Under the pieces are notes generated by a model, which saw nothing but the letters and a program-made list of their open reading frames with translations, was not told the origin of the DNA and ran no database searches. A DNA stretch of 64,000 nucleotides from Candidatus Competibacteraceae bacterium (GTDB taxonomy: Bacteria > Pseudomonadota > Gammaproteobacteria > Competibacterales > Competibacteraceae), in NCBI GenBank assembly GCA_016712625.1, contig JADJQQ010000001.1, positions 1,054,001-1,118,000 of the forward strand, written 5' to 3'. Positions within the stretch are counted from its first letter, which is position 1; each line of letters opens with the position of its first letter. The position numbers and the translations under genes are program-made. Positions 20,571 to 29,031 of this stretch are shown piece by piece.

Positions 20571-21914
20571 TCAGGTGTTATCCCGCCGGATGTCGTATTT
20601 CTCCATCAACCGGTATAAGGTCATTCGGGAAACGCCCAATTCTTGGGCGGCGCGCGCAATGTTGAAGCGAGTCCGGAGCAAGGTGGCCTGAATCGCTTCG
20701 CGATCCGCCGCCATGCGGGCCTCATCCAGGGTCACGAAACCGCGTCCCAACGAACGCCGTTCCAATTCCATATCACTCGGTATGATATGCGGCCCTTCGC
20801 TTAACATCACCGCCCGGCGAATGCGGTTCATTAGCTCTCGGACATTGCCCGGCCAATCGTAGCGATTGATCACCTCTAGCGCATCCCGACTGAAACCCTT
20901 GGCTGAAGTCTTGGTTTCGGCGGTGAATTTGGTGAAAAAATACCGGGCGAGCAGCTCCACGTCGCCCTTGCGCTCCCGCAGGCTGGGCGTTCGCAGGTGC
21001 AACACATTAAGCCGATAGTACAAATCCTCGCGGAATCGACCTTCTCTCACCGCTTGTTCCAGATGCGTGTTAGTCGAAGCGACTACCCGCACATTAGCGG
21101 GAATCGGCTTGGTGCCGCCCAGGCGATGAATCTTTTTTTCCTCTAGAAACCGCAGTAAATTGGCTTGTACTTCGGGCGGAAGATCGCCGATTTCATCCAA
21201 AAACAGCGTGCCGCCGCTGGTGGATTCGATCAACCCAATCCGTCGGTCATTCGCGCCGGCGAACGCGCCTTTTTCATGCCCGAACAACTCCGATTGGATC
21301 AGATTGACCGGCAAGGCTCCGCAATTCATCGTGACAAACACCGAGGCGGCGCGCGAAGAATACTCGTGAATGGCTCGCGCCGATTGCTCCTTGCCCGTTC
21401 CGCTCTCGCCGGTGATCAGCACCGGCACATCCACTTCCGCGGCTTTCTGAATCCCTCGAAACAGCGTTTGCATGACCAAGCTGTTACCGATCAATCCATA
21501 CTGGGATTCCAGCTCGCGCTGCTGGCGGAGGGTATTTTCAGTCAGGACCGCCATGCCATACGCATGGCCGAGCGTTACCGCCAAGCGCTGCGGCTCGATG
21601 GGCAAGGTATGATAATCGTAGCAATGCTCGGCGATGACGGTGGACAGCAGCTTGCGCTCAAGGCACTGGCGCGATAACACCATCACCCATTGCATTTTCC
21701 GACGCGCCAGAATCAGATCGACCAACCATTGGATCGACCGTTCGGACTCGCAACTGAAGAAAATAGCCAAACCCACTTCGAAAGATTGTTCGGTCAGCAA
21801 CGCCCTGGCCGGGCCAGCCTCTTGAGCCCAAGAAACTTCCCAATCAGCCGCCGAAATCTTTTCGAGCAAATTCTCCTCAAGTGCTGCTGTGCTCAGAATT
21901 AGAACCTTGCGCAT
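20571..21914 (-). CDS. VpsR-like AAA+ transcription activator with degenerate receiver
   Basis: Bacterial enhancer-binding-protein architecture, 447 residues from the ATG at 21914. An N-terminal receiver-like domain (1-120) lacks the phospho-acceptor: the third strand reads FEVGLAIFFSCES with no Asp. The central AAA+ domain has Walker A GESGTGKE and Walker B GGTLFLDEIGDLPPE. The loop that contacts sigma-54 is GAFAGA instead of GAFTGA. The C-terminus is a Fis-type helix-turn-helix (AAQELGVSRMTLYRLMEKY). Both oddities recall VpsR, which binds c-di-GMP and works with sigma-70 polymerase. A second ATG at 21956 would add 14 residues. It sits where other gammaproteobacteria often have uvrY/gacA upstream of uvrC. 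Confidence 0.85.
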   Translation of the reverse strand: MRKVLILSTAALEENLLEKISAADWEVSWAQEAGPARALLTEQSFEVGLAIFFSCESERSIQWLVDLILARRKMQWVMVLSRQCLERKLLSTVIAEHCYDYHTLPIEPQRLAVTLGHAYGMAVLTENTLRQQRELESQYGLIGNSLVMQTLFRGIQKAAEVDVPVLITGESGTGKEQSARAIHEYSSRAASVFVTMNCGALPVNLIQSELFGHEKGAFAGANDRRIGLIESTSGGTLFLDEIGDLPPEVQANLLRFLEEKKIHRLGGTKPIPANVRVVASTNTHLEQAVREGRFREDLYYRLNVLHLRTPSLRERKGDVELLARYFFTKFTAETKTSAKGFSRDALEVINRYDWPGNVRELMNRIRRAVMLSEGPHIIPSDMELERRSLGRGFVTLDEARMAADREAIQATLLRTRFNIARAAQELGVSRMTLYRLMEKYDIRRDNT

Positions 21915-21961
21915 CGGATTTACCCATTGTCTACTTGATAGGACATCGAGATGCATCCATT

Positions 21962-21985
21962 GCAGGATTTCTCGCAGGATTTCTC
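21962..21985. repeat. Perfect 12-bp tandem duplication
   Basis: The unit GCAGGATTTCTC occurs twice head to tail, starting 48 bases upstream of the preferred start of the VpsR-like regulator. It may be a small duplication or paired regulator sites in its leader; the sequence alone cannot decide. Confidence 0.6.
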
Positions 21986-22040
21986 GTATGTTGTTCTTGG
22001 ATCTGGAAAGATTACGGATCGAGAGGATCGAACCGTCACA

Positions 22041-22061
22041 TACTAGCGACTAACGCTAGTA
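22041..22061. other. Perfect 8-bp stem-loop in the regulator-pyrD spacer
   Basis: TACTAGCG and CGCTAGTA flank a 5-base loop ACTAA. No T run follows on either strand, so it is not a standard terminator. It could be an operator or an RNA structure upstream of the regulator. Confidence 0.4.
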
Positions 22062-22551
22062 GAGTGGTCACCGCGGAAATCATATTTTAGGGATTTGCCA
22101 CGGGCCTGGCACCCAATCTCCTCAGCTTCGCAACCTGAGCAGCCATTGCTCGTCTCGTAAAAGTCCTGAGGAATTTTTCCTTGAAACCCTACCGAGACTG
22201 CATGGAATAATGCCTTATCAGAGTTTCAGTTGCAACTAAAAATAACTTAAATCGCTTTTCTTTCGCACTCGAACTTCAATCTGATTACTTGCCAATCTCA
22301 AAACTGTCTCTAATGATTGCTGAAGCTACTGCATAAAATAGATAAATTTCTCATTCATGAGATAAAGACATAGAACAATAGTAATATTTATGTTATTATT
22401 TTGAGCATATATTGGGATAATTGAGTTTTATAATATCACTAATTATTAAGAAAAATCGTAGCGATTTAACTACATTCGAAATAATTTAACCGATTATTTT
22501 GCTTCTGATTCCATCATCGCTTTTGATAGTCTGATTATTTTGAGGATTGGA
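22062..22551. other. AT-rich non-coding spacer upstream of pyrD
   Basis: About 490 bases without a credible gene, becoming strongly AT-rich after 22200, unlike the flanking genes. It presumably holds the pyrD promoter; many AT-rich hexamers occur and I could not single one out. TTGAGGATTGG at its end supplies the pyrD ribosome-binding site (GAGG). Confidence 0.6.
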
Positions 22552-23574
22552 ATGTTCTACTCCACCTTACGCACCTTGCTTTTCCAGCTTGATCCTGAAA
22601 CGGCTCATGACTGGACACTGCTGTTTTTGCGGCAAAGCTTCAACAGCCCACTCTCTAAGGTTTTGGATTTATTTCCTATTTCTCACGTCAGCGCGCCACG
22701 GCGCGTGATGGGTCTCGACTTTCCCAATCCGGTGGGACTGGCGGCGGGTCTGGACAAGAACGGTGAATGCCTTCGCGCCTGGCAGGCGCTGGGATTCGGT
22801 TTCATCGAGATCGGCACCGTCACCCCCCGTCCACAACCGGGCAACCCCAAACCACGCCTGTTTCGGCTGCCAGCCGCTCAAGCCTTGATCAACCGGATGG
22901 GCTTTAATAACAAAGGGGTAGACTATTTGATTGAACAAGTGCGGCGCACGGGCTACAAGGGCATACTGGGCATCAATATCGGCAAGAACGCAGATACCCC
23001 CGTTGAGAAAGCCGCCGCCGACTACCTGATCGGGTTGCGCAAGGTTTATCCGTGGGCGAGCTACATCACGATTAATATTTCTTCGCCGAACACGCCCGGA
23101 TTGCGTGATCTGCAATACGGCGCCGCGCTGGATCGGCTGCTGGAGACGCTGAAAAGCGAGCAGCACCGCCTGGCTGGCGAGCACGGACGCTATGTTCCTT
23201 TAGCGCTCAAGATCGCCCCAGATCTCGCTAGCGAGGACTTGGCCGCGGTAAGCCAAGCCCTGTTGCGACACGAAATTGATGCCGTCATCGCGACCAATAC
23301 AACCTTTTCGCGAGCCGGCGTGGCGGGGCTGTTTGACGCCGATCAGACCGGCGGTTTGAGTGGCGCCCCCTTGCGCGACCGCTCGACCGCCGTGGTGAGG
23401 CAACTGGCGGATAACCTGGCGGGTAAATTACCCATCATCGCCGCTGGCGGCATTTTGAGCGGGGCCGACGCCGCCGCCAAGATCGCAGCCGGAGCCAGTC
23501 TGGCGCAGCTATATACCGGCTTCATTTATCGTGGGCCGACACTGATCGGCGAGGCGGTAGCGGCTCTACGCTAA
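22552..23574 (+). CDS. pyrD: Dihydroorotate dehydrogenase (quinone), class 2
   Basis: Oxidises dihydroorotate to orotate with quinone in pyrimidine synthesis; membrane-associated and FMN-dependent. It has 340 residues (E. coli 336). Class 2 features are the N-terminal amphipathic helix and signatures [30 protein letters not shown] (with the catalytic Ser), [11 protein letters not shown], and the FMN phosphate loop [14 protein letters not shown] 12 bases upstream is in frame, but the ATG at 22552 with GAGG 7 bases before it is the better start. Confidence 0.97.
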   Translation: MFYSTLRTLLFQLDPETAHDWTLLFLRQSFNSPLSKVLDLFPISHVSAPRRVMGLDFPNPVGLAAGLDKNGECLRAWQALGFGFIEIGTVTPRPQPGNPKPRLFRLPAAQALINRMGFNNKGVDYLIEQVRRTGYKGILGINIGKNADTPVEKAAADYLIGLRKVYPWASYITINISSPNTPGLRDLQYGAALDRLLETLKSEQHRLAGEHGRYVPLALKIAPDLASEDLAAVSQALLRHEIDAVIATNTTFSRAGVAGLFDADQTGGLSGAPLRDRSTAVVRQLADNLAGKLPIIAAGGILSGADAAAKIAAGASLAQLYTGFIYRGPTLIGEAVAALR

Positions 23575-23657
23575 ATGCGTGACTCGAAACGGGAACTAAC
23601 CCCCCTAAACGCACGGTCTAGAGTGACACCATCCACCACTCAAGAGGAAACGCTTCC

Positions 23658-24536
23658 ATGCCTAAATCTCTGTTGCTGTTGCTGGCTCTGCTATTACCCA
23701 CCTTGACCCAAGCCGCCGTTGAAACCAAGACCGTCGACTACAAGCAAGGTGATACCCGGCTGGTGGGCTATCTAGCCTACCCCAAGGACGCTAAAGGGCC
23801 ATTACCTGGGATCTTGGTGGTCCATGAGTGGATGGGTTTGAACGACTATGCCAAGCGCCGCGCCGAACAATTAGCCGAACTAGGCTATATCGCCCTTGCC
23901 GCCGACATCTACGGCGATGGCAAAACCGCCGCCAATCGCGATGAGGCTGGCAAATTGGCGGGCTCGTATAAAAAGGATAGACCCCTGCTACGGGCGCGGA
24001 CAGCGGCCGGATTAGCGGCGCTCAAGGCCCAGGCAGGCGTGGCGGGCGATAAAGTGGCTGCGATCGGTTATTGCTTTGGCGGCACCGCCGTGCTGGAATT
24101 GGCCCGCGCTGGCGCTGATTTGGCGGGCGTGGCCAGTTTCCACGGCGGCCTCGATAGCCCCGCGCCCGAGGACGCCAAAAACATTCGGGCCAAGGTATTA
24201 GCCTTACACGGAGCCGACGATCCCAATGTACCGCCCGCTCAAGTTTCGGCCTTCGAGCAAGAGATGCGTACCGGCGGCGTGGATTGGCAGTTGATCGCCT
24301 ACGGCAACGCGGTGCATGGCTTCACCAATTCCGCCAACGGCGGCGACAACAGCAAGGGCGTCGCTTACAACGCCGCCGCCGATGCGCGATCCTGGATCGC
24401 CATGCAACAATTTTCAACGAACTCTTCGCCAAAAAATAATGGGGTGATGACGGAACCCACGGACGGCACGCCGATGAAAATTGCCGTCCGACCCGCCTTT
24501 CACCGATGGAAAAGGAGATGCTTGATCGCCGGCTAA
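23658..24536 (+). CDS. Secreted dienelactone hydrolase family protein, C-terminal frameshift
   Basis: Alpha/beta hydrolase with a signal peptide (residues 1-19, cleavage after TQA). Triad residues are the nucleophile Cys139 in GYCFGG, Asp187 in LHGADDPN and His220 in VHGFTN. The substrate is unknown. After AMQQF the reading frame runs into about 37 residues of unrelated sequence and overlaps dusA. One extra T in the TTTT at 24411-24414 would restore the ending QQFFNELFAKK and a stop at 24439, giving 260 residues and a clean gap before dusA. I therefore think the written frame carries a one-base deletion, real or from sequencing. A good RBS (AGAGGAAA) precedes the ATG. Confidence 0.85.
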   Translation: MPKSLLLLLALLLPTLTQAAVETKTVDYKQGDTRLVGYLAYPKDAKGPLPGILVVHEWMGLNDYAKRRAEQLAELGYIALAADIYGDGKTAANRDEAGKLAGSYKKDRPLLRARTAAGLAALKAQAGVAGDKVAAIGYCFGGTAVLELARAGADLAGVASFHGGLDSPAPEDAKNIRAKVLALHGADDPNVPPAQVSAFEQEMRTGGVDWQLIAYGNAVHGFTNSANGGDNSKGVAYNAAADARSWIAMQQFSTNSSPKNNGVMTEPTDGTPMKIAVRPAFHRWKRRCLIAG

Positions 24537-25495
24537 GCGTTGCGCCCATGCTGGATTGCACCGACCGGCATTGTCGGTTTTTCCTGCGGCAATTAACCCA
24601 GCGCAGCGTGCTTTATACGGAAATGGTCACCACTGGCGCTGTATTGCGCGGCCATAGGGAACGGGTGCTGGCCTACGATCCGGCCGAGCATCCGCTCGCG
24701 CTGCAACTCGGTGGCAGCGATCCCGCTGATCTGGCCCGATGCGCGACTATCGCCGCCGAACTCGGCTACGATGAGGTCAACCTAAACGTCGGCTGCCCTA
24801 GCGACCGCGTACAATCCGGTCGATTCGGCGCATGCTTGATGGCCGAACCGGCGCTGGTCGCCGCCTGCGTCGCGGCCATGAGCACCGCTGTGGATCTACC
24901 GATCACGGTTAAAACCCGTATTGGCATTGATGAGCGCGATTCCTATCAGGAGTTGGTCGACTTTGTACGCCCCGTCGCGGCGAGCGGCTGCCACACCTTC
25001 ATCATCCATGCCCGCAAAGCGTGGCTGAGGGGACTTAGCCCAAAGGAAAATCGCGAAATCCCGCCTTTGCGCTACAACGTTGTGCGCCAGCTCAAACAGG
25101 ACTTTCCCGATCTGAGCGTCATTCTCAATGGCGGGTTGACCGATCTGGATCAGATCGCGGAGCAACTGCCGCTGGTGGACGGGGTAATGATCGGCCGCGC
25201 CGCTTACGAAAATCCCTATCTGCTGGCCGAAGTCGACCAACGTTTCTTCGATTCCCCTCACCCCGTACCCACTCGCCATGACGTGGTTCGAGACATGCTG
25301 CCCTACATCGAACGCCAGTTGCGGCAGGGAACGCCGCTGCATTGCATGACCCGCCATCTTCTTGGCTTGTTTCAGGGCCTACCGGGCGCGCGCGCCTGGC
25401 GTCGCCATCTGAGCGAGAACGCCCACCGACCGGGCGCGGACACCGGACTGCTAGAAGCGGCGCTGCGATTCGTGCCAGAGCCAGTGACAGCTTGA
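24506..25495 (+). CDS. dusA: tRNA-dihydrouridine synthase A
   Basis: FMN enzyme that reduces uridines in the tRNA D-loop (U20/U20a in E. coli). It has 329 residues. Family segments are SVAPMLDCTDRHCRFFLR, YTEMVTTGAVL, LNVGCPSDRVQSGRFGACLM (with the catalytic Cys), IIHARKAWLRGLSPKENR and LFQGLPGARAWRRHLSENAH, the last being specific to DusA. Two in-frame ATGs lie 12 bases apart (24506 and 24518); AAGGAG lies too close to the second, so I keep the first. Confidence 0.95.
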   Translation: MEKEMLDRRLSVAPMLDCTDRHCRFFLRQLTQRSVLYTEMVTTGAVLRGHRERVLAYDPAEHPLALQLGGSDPADLARCATIAAELGYDEVNLNVGCPSDRVQSGRFGACLMAEPALVAACVAAMSTAVDLPITVKTRIGIDERDSYQELVDFVRPVAASGCHTFIIHARKAWLRGLSPKENREIPPLRYNVVRQLKQDFPDLSVILNGGLTDLDQIAEQLPLVDGVMIGRAAYENPYLLAEVDQRFFDSPHPVPTRHDVVRDMLPYIERQLRQGTPLHCMTRHLLGLFQGLPGARAWRRHLSENAHRPGADTGLLEAALRFVPEPVTA

Positions 25496-25612
25496 GTCGC
25501 CCAAAGATCACCGCCATTATTTCAATACGCCGCGTGAGACGGCCTAAAATTGGACAATCGGCAATGTCCGGCTCTACCCACCGCCAACCGCTTCTCGTTG
25601 AGGATCGTGCTT

Positions 25613-26071
25613 ATGTATGAATTTCTGCAATATCAAGTTCGGGATGCGATGACTGTTGAGCCCATCGCCATCAGCCCCAGAGCGAAGTTGCGCGAGGCCG
25701 AGGAACTGTTTGAAACCCATGATTTCAACGGAGTGCCTGTAGTGGACGATCAGCGGCGACTTGTTGGAATCCTGACGAAATTCGACGTGCTCAAGGCGTT
25801 CAGCCTCGGTTCGCAAGCCATCGCTCCGCATTATCACAATATCATGGAGCAATTGGTTGAAACGGCGATGACCCGCGATCCGGTCAGCGTGGAGCCGCAA
25901 CTGCCGTTGAGCCGCCTGCTGCAAAAATTGGTGGAGCTGCGAACCAAGAGTTTGCCAGTGGTGGAAAACGACCGCTTGGTGGGCATCATCGCGCGGGAGG
26001 ATGTGCTAAAAGCGCTACGACGCGCCACCCTTCAGCACGAAATTCCGATCCATGAGGATTCGCGGCCATGA
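25613..26071 (+). CDS. Tandem CBS-domain protein (AcuB-like)
   Basis: 152 residues made almost wholly of two CBS domains: the first from VRDAMTVEPIAISP to VGILTKFDVLKA, the second from VETAMTRDPVSVEP to VGIIAREDVLKAL. Such pairs bind adenine nucleotides and regulate partners. The stop overlaps the start of the deacetylase gene by four bases (ATGA), so the two are translationally coupled. This resembles the AcuB-AcuC pairing of Bacillus, although no ACT domain is present. ATG at 25613 with GAGG upstream; the longer reading from 25550 has no support. Confidence 0.88.
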   Translation: MYEFLQYQVRDAMTVEPIAISPRAKLREAEELFETHDFNGVPVVDDQRRLVGILTKFDVLKAFSLGSQAIAPHYHNIMEQLVETAMTRDPVSVEPQLPLSRLLQKLVELRTKSLPVVENDRLVGIIAREDVLKALRRATLQHEIPIHEDSRP

Positions 26072-26997
26072 CAACCTTGCTCTATACGCATCCAGTCTGC
26101 TTGGAACACGATGCCGGCTATGGTCATCCCGAATGCGCGGCCCGCCTAACCGCGATTCTCAGCGTGCTTAAAACACCCACCTTTGCCACCCTGCAATGGC
26201 GGGACGCTCCGGCAGCCACTATCGAACAGTTGATCCGAATTCATACCACTAGCCACGTCGAAGGTACGCTATCCCAAATTCCCAGGCGAGGCTATTATCC
26301 CATCGACGGCGATACCGTTGTCTCGCCGCAATCCGGCGAAGCGGCCCTACGATCAGCCGGGGCGGTTTGCGCGGCGGTGGACGCTGTGCTGCAAGGCGAA
26401 GCGAACAATGCCTTCTGCGCCATTCGCCCGCCCGGCCATCACGCCGAGCCGAATCAAGCAATGGGCTTTTGCCTGTTTAGCAATATCGCTATCGGCGCCG
26501 CCCACGCCCGCGCCGTTCACGGTCTGGCGCGGGTGGCGGCCATCGATTTTGACGTGCATCATGGTAACGGCACGCAAACCGCGTTCGAACGCGACCCGGC
26601 TTATCTCTACATTTCCACTCATCAAGCCTACATCTATCCGGGCACCGGCCGCCGAGACGAGCGCGGCGTAAACAACATCGTCAATATCCCGTTGCCAGCC
26701 AACAGCGGCACGGCCGAGTTGCATCACGCTTGGCGGCAGGATATCGAACCCGCGTTGCGGGAGTTCAAGCCACAATTGATCCTGATTTCCGCGGGTTTTG
26801 ACGCACATCGCATGGACCCGCTGGCCGGTTTGAACTTCACCGAAGGTGATTATGCTTGGCTGACCCAGCGGATTTTAGAGGTGGCGGCGGAATTTGCCCA
26901 AGGCCGAGTAATTTCGGCCCTGGAGGGCGGCTATAATCTACCCGCTTTGGCCGCTAGCACGGCGGCGCATGTCAAAGCCCTGATGGAAGCAGGCTAA
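26068..26997 (+). CDS. Class II histone-deacetylase-like amidohydrolase
   Basis: Zinc hydrolase of the HDAC/AcuC/acetylpolyamine deacetylase superfamily, 309 residues. Hallmarks are AIRPPGHHAEPNQAMGFCLF with the catalytic His pair, AAIDFDVHHGNGTQ with zinc-ligand Asp and His, LISAGFDAHRMDPL with the second Asp ligand, and LEGGYNLPAL with the glycine-rich Tyr loop. The substrate may be an acetyl-lysine protein or a small amide. Coupling to the CBS gene suggests control by nucleotide state (inference). Confidence 0.92.
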   Translation: MTTLLYTHPVCLEHDAGYGHPECAARLTAILSVLKTPTFATLQWRDAPAATIEQLIRIHTTSHVEGTLSQIPRRGYYPIDGDTVVSPQSGEAALRSAGAVCAAVDAVLQGEANNAFCAIRPPGHHAEPNQAMGFCLFSNIAIGAAHARAVHGLARVAAIDFDVHHGNGTQTAFERDPAYLYISTHQAYIYPGTGRRDERGVNNIVNIPLPANSGTAELHHAWRQDIEPALREFKPQLILISAGFDAHRMDPLAGLNFTEGDYAWLTQRILEVAAEFAQGRVISALEGGYNLPALAASTAAHVKALMEAG

Positions 26998-27113
26998 GCC
27001 GTGTACGGAAACGCCTGCTCTGTCTGAGCCTGGAGCCAGCGCCGAGGCTTACCGAAGCCACTGCTAGGAACGGTGGCTAAAGCACTCTCATTGCCGATGG
27101 CTTGCGGCGCATG

Positions 27114-28091
27114 CTAGGGCAATAACACAGTCGATCCCGTGGTTTTGCGCGCTTCCAGATCGCGGTGGGCTTGAGCAGTTTCCGCCAGTGGATAAGTTTG
27201 ACGCACCTCGATTTTCACCGCGCCGTTCAAAACCACCTCGAACAGCTCGCCAGCGCTAGCCGCCAAATCCGCGCGCTCGGCCGTATAAGCCATCAAGCTG
27301 GGCCGAGTTAAAAACAGCGAACCCTTGGCGGCGAGAATGCCGGGATCGAATGCCTGTACCGGACCCGAAGCATTGCCGAAGCTCACCATCATGCCCAAGC
27401 GCCGTAGGCAATCCAAAGAGCCCATAAAAGTTGCCTGACCGACCGAATCGTACACAGCAGCCACGCCTTGGCCGTTGGTAATTTCACGGACCCGCTCGGT
27501 GAAATTTTCGCGGGTATACACGATGACATGATGACAACCGTGGGCGTGGGCCAGTTCAGCTTTTTCGTCGCTACCCACCGTGCCGATCACGGTCGCGCCA
27601 AGATGCCGCGCCCACTGGCTGGCAATCAACCCTACCCCGCCGGCGGCGGCATGGAGCAGAATCGCATCGCCGGCTTGCACCCGATACGTGCGCCGCAACA
27701 GGTACTGGGCGGTCATCCCTTGCAACATCATCGCGGCAGCGGTTTGATCCTCAATCGCATCGGGTAAGGCAACCACCCGGTCGGCGGCGATCAGCCGAAC
27801 TTCGGCGTAGGCGCCCACTGGCGGACTGGCATAGGCTACTCGATCACCGACTTTGAATTCGGTCACGCCCTCGCCAATCGCCTCAATCTTCCCCGCGCCT
27901 TCCATGCCCAGCGTCCAGGGTAGCGAGGGCAACGGATACAGGCCGGTACGGTGATAGACATCAATATAGTTCAGTCCAACCGCGCCATGCCGGACGCGAA
28001 TTTGACCGGGGCCGGGCTCACCAACGTCGACATCTTCCCAGCACAGGACTTCGGGGCCACCTGGTTGGTGAATGCGGATCGCTTTGGACAT
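27114..28091 (-). CDS. qor: NADPH:quinone oxidoreductase (zeta-crystallin type)
   Basis: Zinc-free MDR-family reductase, 325 residues. N-terminal GroES-like domain with GLNYIDVYHRTGLYPLP and GMEGAGKIEAIGEGV; Rossmann fold with AAAGGVGLIASQWARHLGATVIGTV. It reduces quinones with one electron from NADPH in the characterised family members. The start ATG is preceded by GAGGAGAATCTG. It is convergent with the deacetylase gene and 33 bases downstream of the accessory block. Confidence 0.93.
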   Translation of the reverse strand: MSKAIRIHQPGGPEVLCWEDVDVGEPGPGQIRVRHGAVGLNYIDVYHRTGLYPLPSLPWTLGMEGAGKIEAIGEGVTEFKVGDRVAYASPPVGAYAEVRLIAADRVVALPDAIEDQTAAAMMLQGMTAQYLLRRTYRVQAGDAILLHAAAGGVGLIASQWARHLGATVIGTVGSDEKAELAHAHGCHHVIVYTRENFTERVREITNGQGVAAVYDSVGQATFMGSLDCLRRLGMMVSFGNASGPVQAFDPGILAAKGSLFLTRPSLMAYTAERADLAASAGELFEVVLNGAVKIEVRQTYPLAETAQAHRDLEARKTTGSTVLLP

Positions 28092-28124
28092 CAGATTCTC
28101 CTCGAAGGCTAAGCAAATTTTTCG

Positions 28125-28682
28125 TTACAGCATCGCCGCCAACCAGACGGCTGATTCTTGACTTAAGCGCCGAACATGACCTTGCAAGCTGAAATTATTT
28201 TTCAGCTGACCATCGACGAATCCCTTCAATGGCAATTCCCGCCCGCTGCTTTGGCCGAAGCGCAGTTGCTCCAGTAGATCAAGCGGCACCACGCGATCAA
28301 ACTGAAATGGGCTGCCTTGATCGCCAATAGCGGCGCTATCCGCGCACGTAAATGGAATCCGGTGGCCGACGCTCGGTTGCTTGGTTTTGAGCCACCGAAA
28401 AAACTCGGCCCACATACAACCAGCGGGACGCTCCAACCCAAAGCGGTTACGGACGAATTCATCTGGTGGCTCAATCGCTTGAACCTTCATGCCAGCCAGC
28501 AGAAAGAACTTCCCGCCTCTAACAGCCACCGGGTAGAGACAATCTCCAAGACTCACGTGATCAATTGCGGGCATCGAAATGTGAGGACCCCCAAAAATGA
28601 CTTCCAACGGGCCAAAGTCCTTAACGCGCTGGAGCCAGCGAATGCGCTCTTGCGTCCAAAGAATGACAAAAGATTCAGCCAT
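28125..28682 (-). CDS. Hypothetical protein in accessory block
   Basis: 185 residues, no family that I recognise. No signal peptide or membrane helix. It contains several Trp and Phe residues (WAEFFRWLKTKQPSVGH) and ends in a hydrophobic tail (SAVWLAAML). It begins 9 bases after the zinc-ribbon gene, so it is probably in the same transcript. There is no strong ribosome-binding site before the ATG. Confidence 0.6.
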   Translation of the reverse strand: MAESFVILWTQERIRWLQRVKDFGPLEVIFGGPHISMPAIDHVSLGDCLYPVAVRGGKFFLLAGMKVQAIEPPDEFVRNRFGLERPAGCMWAEFFRWLKTKQPSVGHRIPFTCADSAAIGDQGSPFQFDRVVPLDLLEQLRFGQSSGRELPLKGFVDGQLKNNFSLQGHVRRLSQESAVWLAAML

Positions 28683-28691
28683 TGAATCGTA

Positions 28692-28997
28692 TTAGTCGAA
28701 ATCAAATAAATCGCTCAGAAATCCTTCTCTTTTCTTTTTCTTGTAATAGCCGCTGTCGTGCTGGGATGGCCCGTGGCCATAAGACGGCTGTTGCGCCGGA
28801 TGGTAGCCCTGATCGTGAGCGGGTTGGCGGCCATCATTGGCGGATTGTGCTGGCGCTGTCGGTAACGATCTTTCAATGATCTTATCCAGTTCACCGCGAT
28901 CCAGCCAAACGCCCCGGCATTTCGGGTAATAGTCGATTTCGATGCCAGCTCGGTCAGCCATCACTAAATTCACATTTTCACAAACTGGGCATTGCAC
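28692..28997 (-). CDS. TFIIB-type zinc-ribbon protein, one zinc ligand replaced
   Basis: 101 residues from a GTG at 28997, which has GGAGAGG eight bases upstream; the longer frame from 29087 overlaps the acetyltransferase gene. The N-terminus is a zinc ribbon of the zf-TFIIB family: CPVCEN, then D-Y-Y-P-K-C-R-G-V-W-L-D-R-G-E-L. The usual third ligand is Cys in CPKC; here it is Tyr (TAC for TGC), so only three of four ligands remain. The rest is a His/Gln/Gly/Pro-rich low-complexity stretch with a basic patch (YYKKKKREG) and a FLSDLFDFD tail, typical of this small family. Function unknown. Confidence 0.75.
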   Translation of the reverse strand: MQCPVCENVNLVMADRAGIEIDYYPKCRGVWLDRGELDKIIERSLPTAPAQSANDGRQPAHDQGYHPAQQPSYGHGPSQHDSGYYKKKKREGFLSDLFDFD

Positions 28998-29031
28998 ATT
29001 TAAAACCTCTCCAATGGGAATATAGACACAA

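Noticed and set aside
22008..22070. tRNA-like piece with a T-loop resembling GGTTCGATCC
   Set aside because: The would-be T-stem has a mismatch, and no acceptor stem or anticodon arm can be formed; only the 8-bp hairpin is solid.
22107..22122. TGGCAC as a sigma-54 -24 element upstream of pyrD
   Set aside because: The matching -12 GC element at the required spacing is absent.
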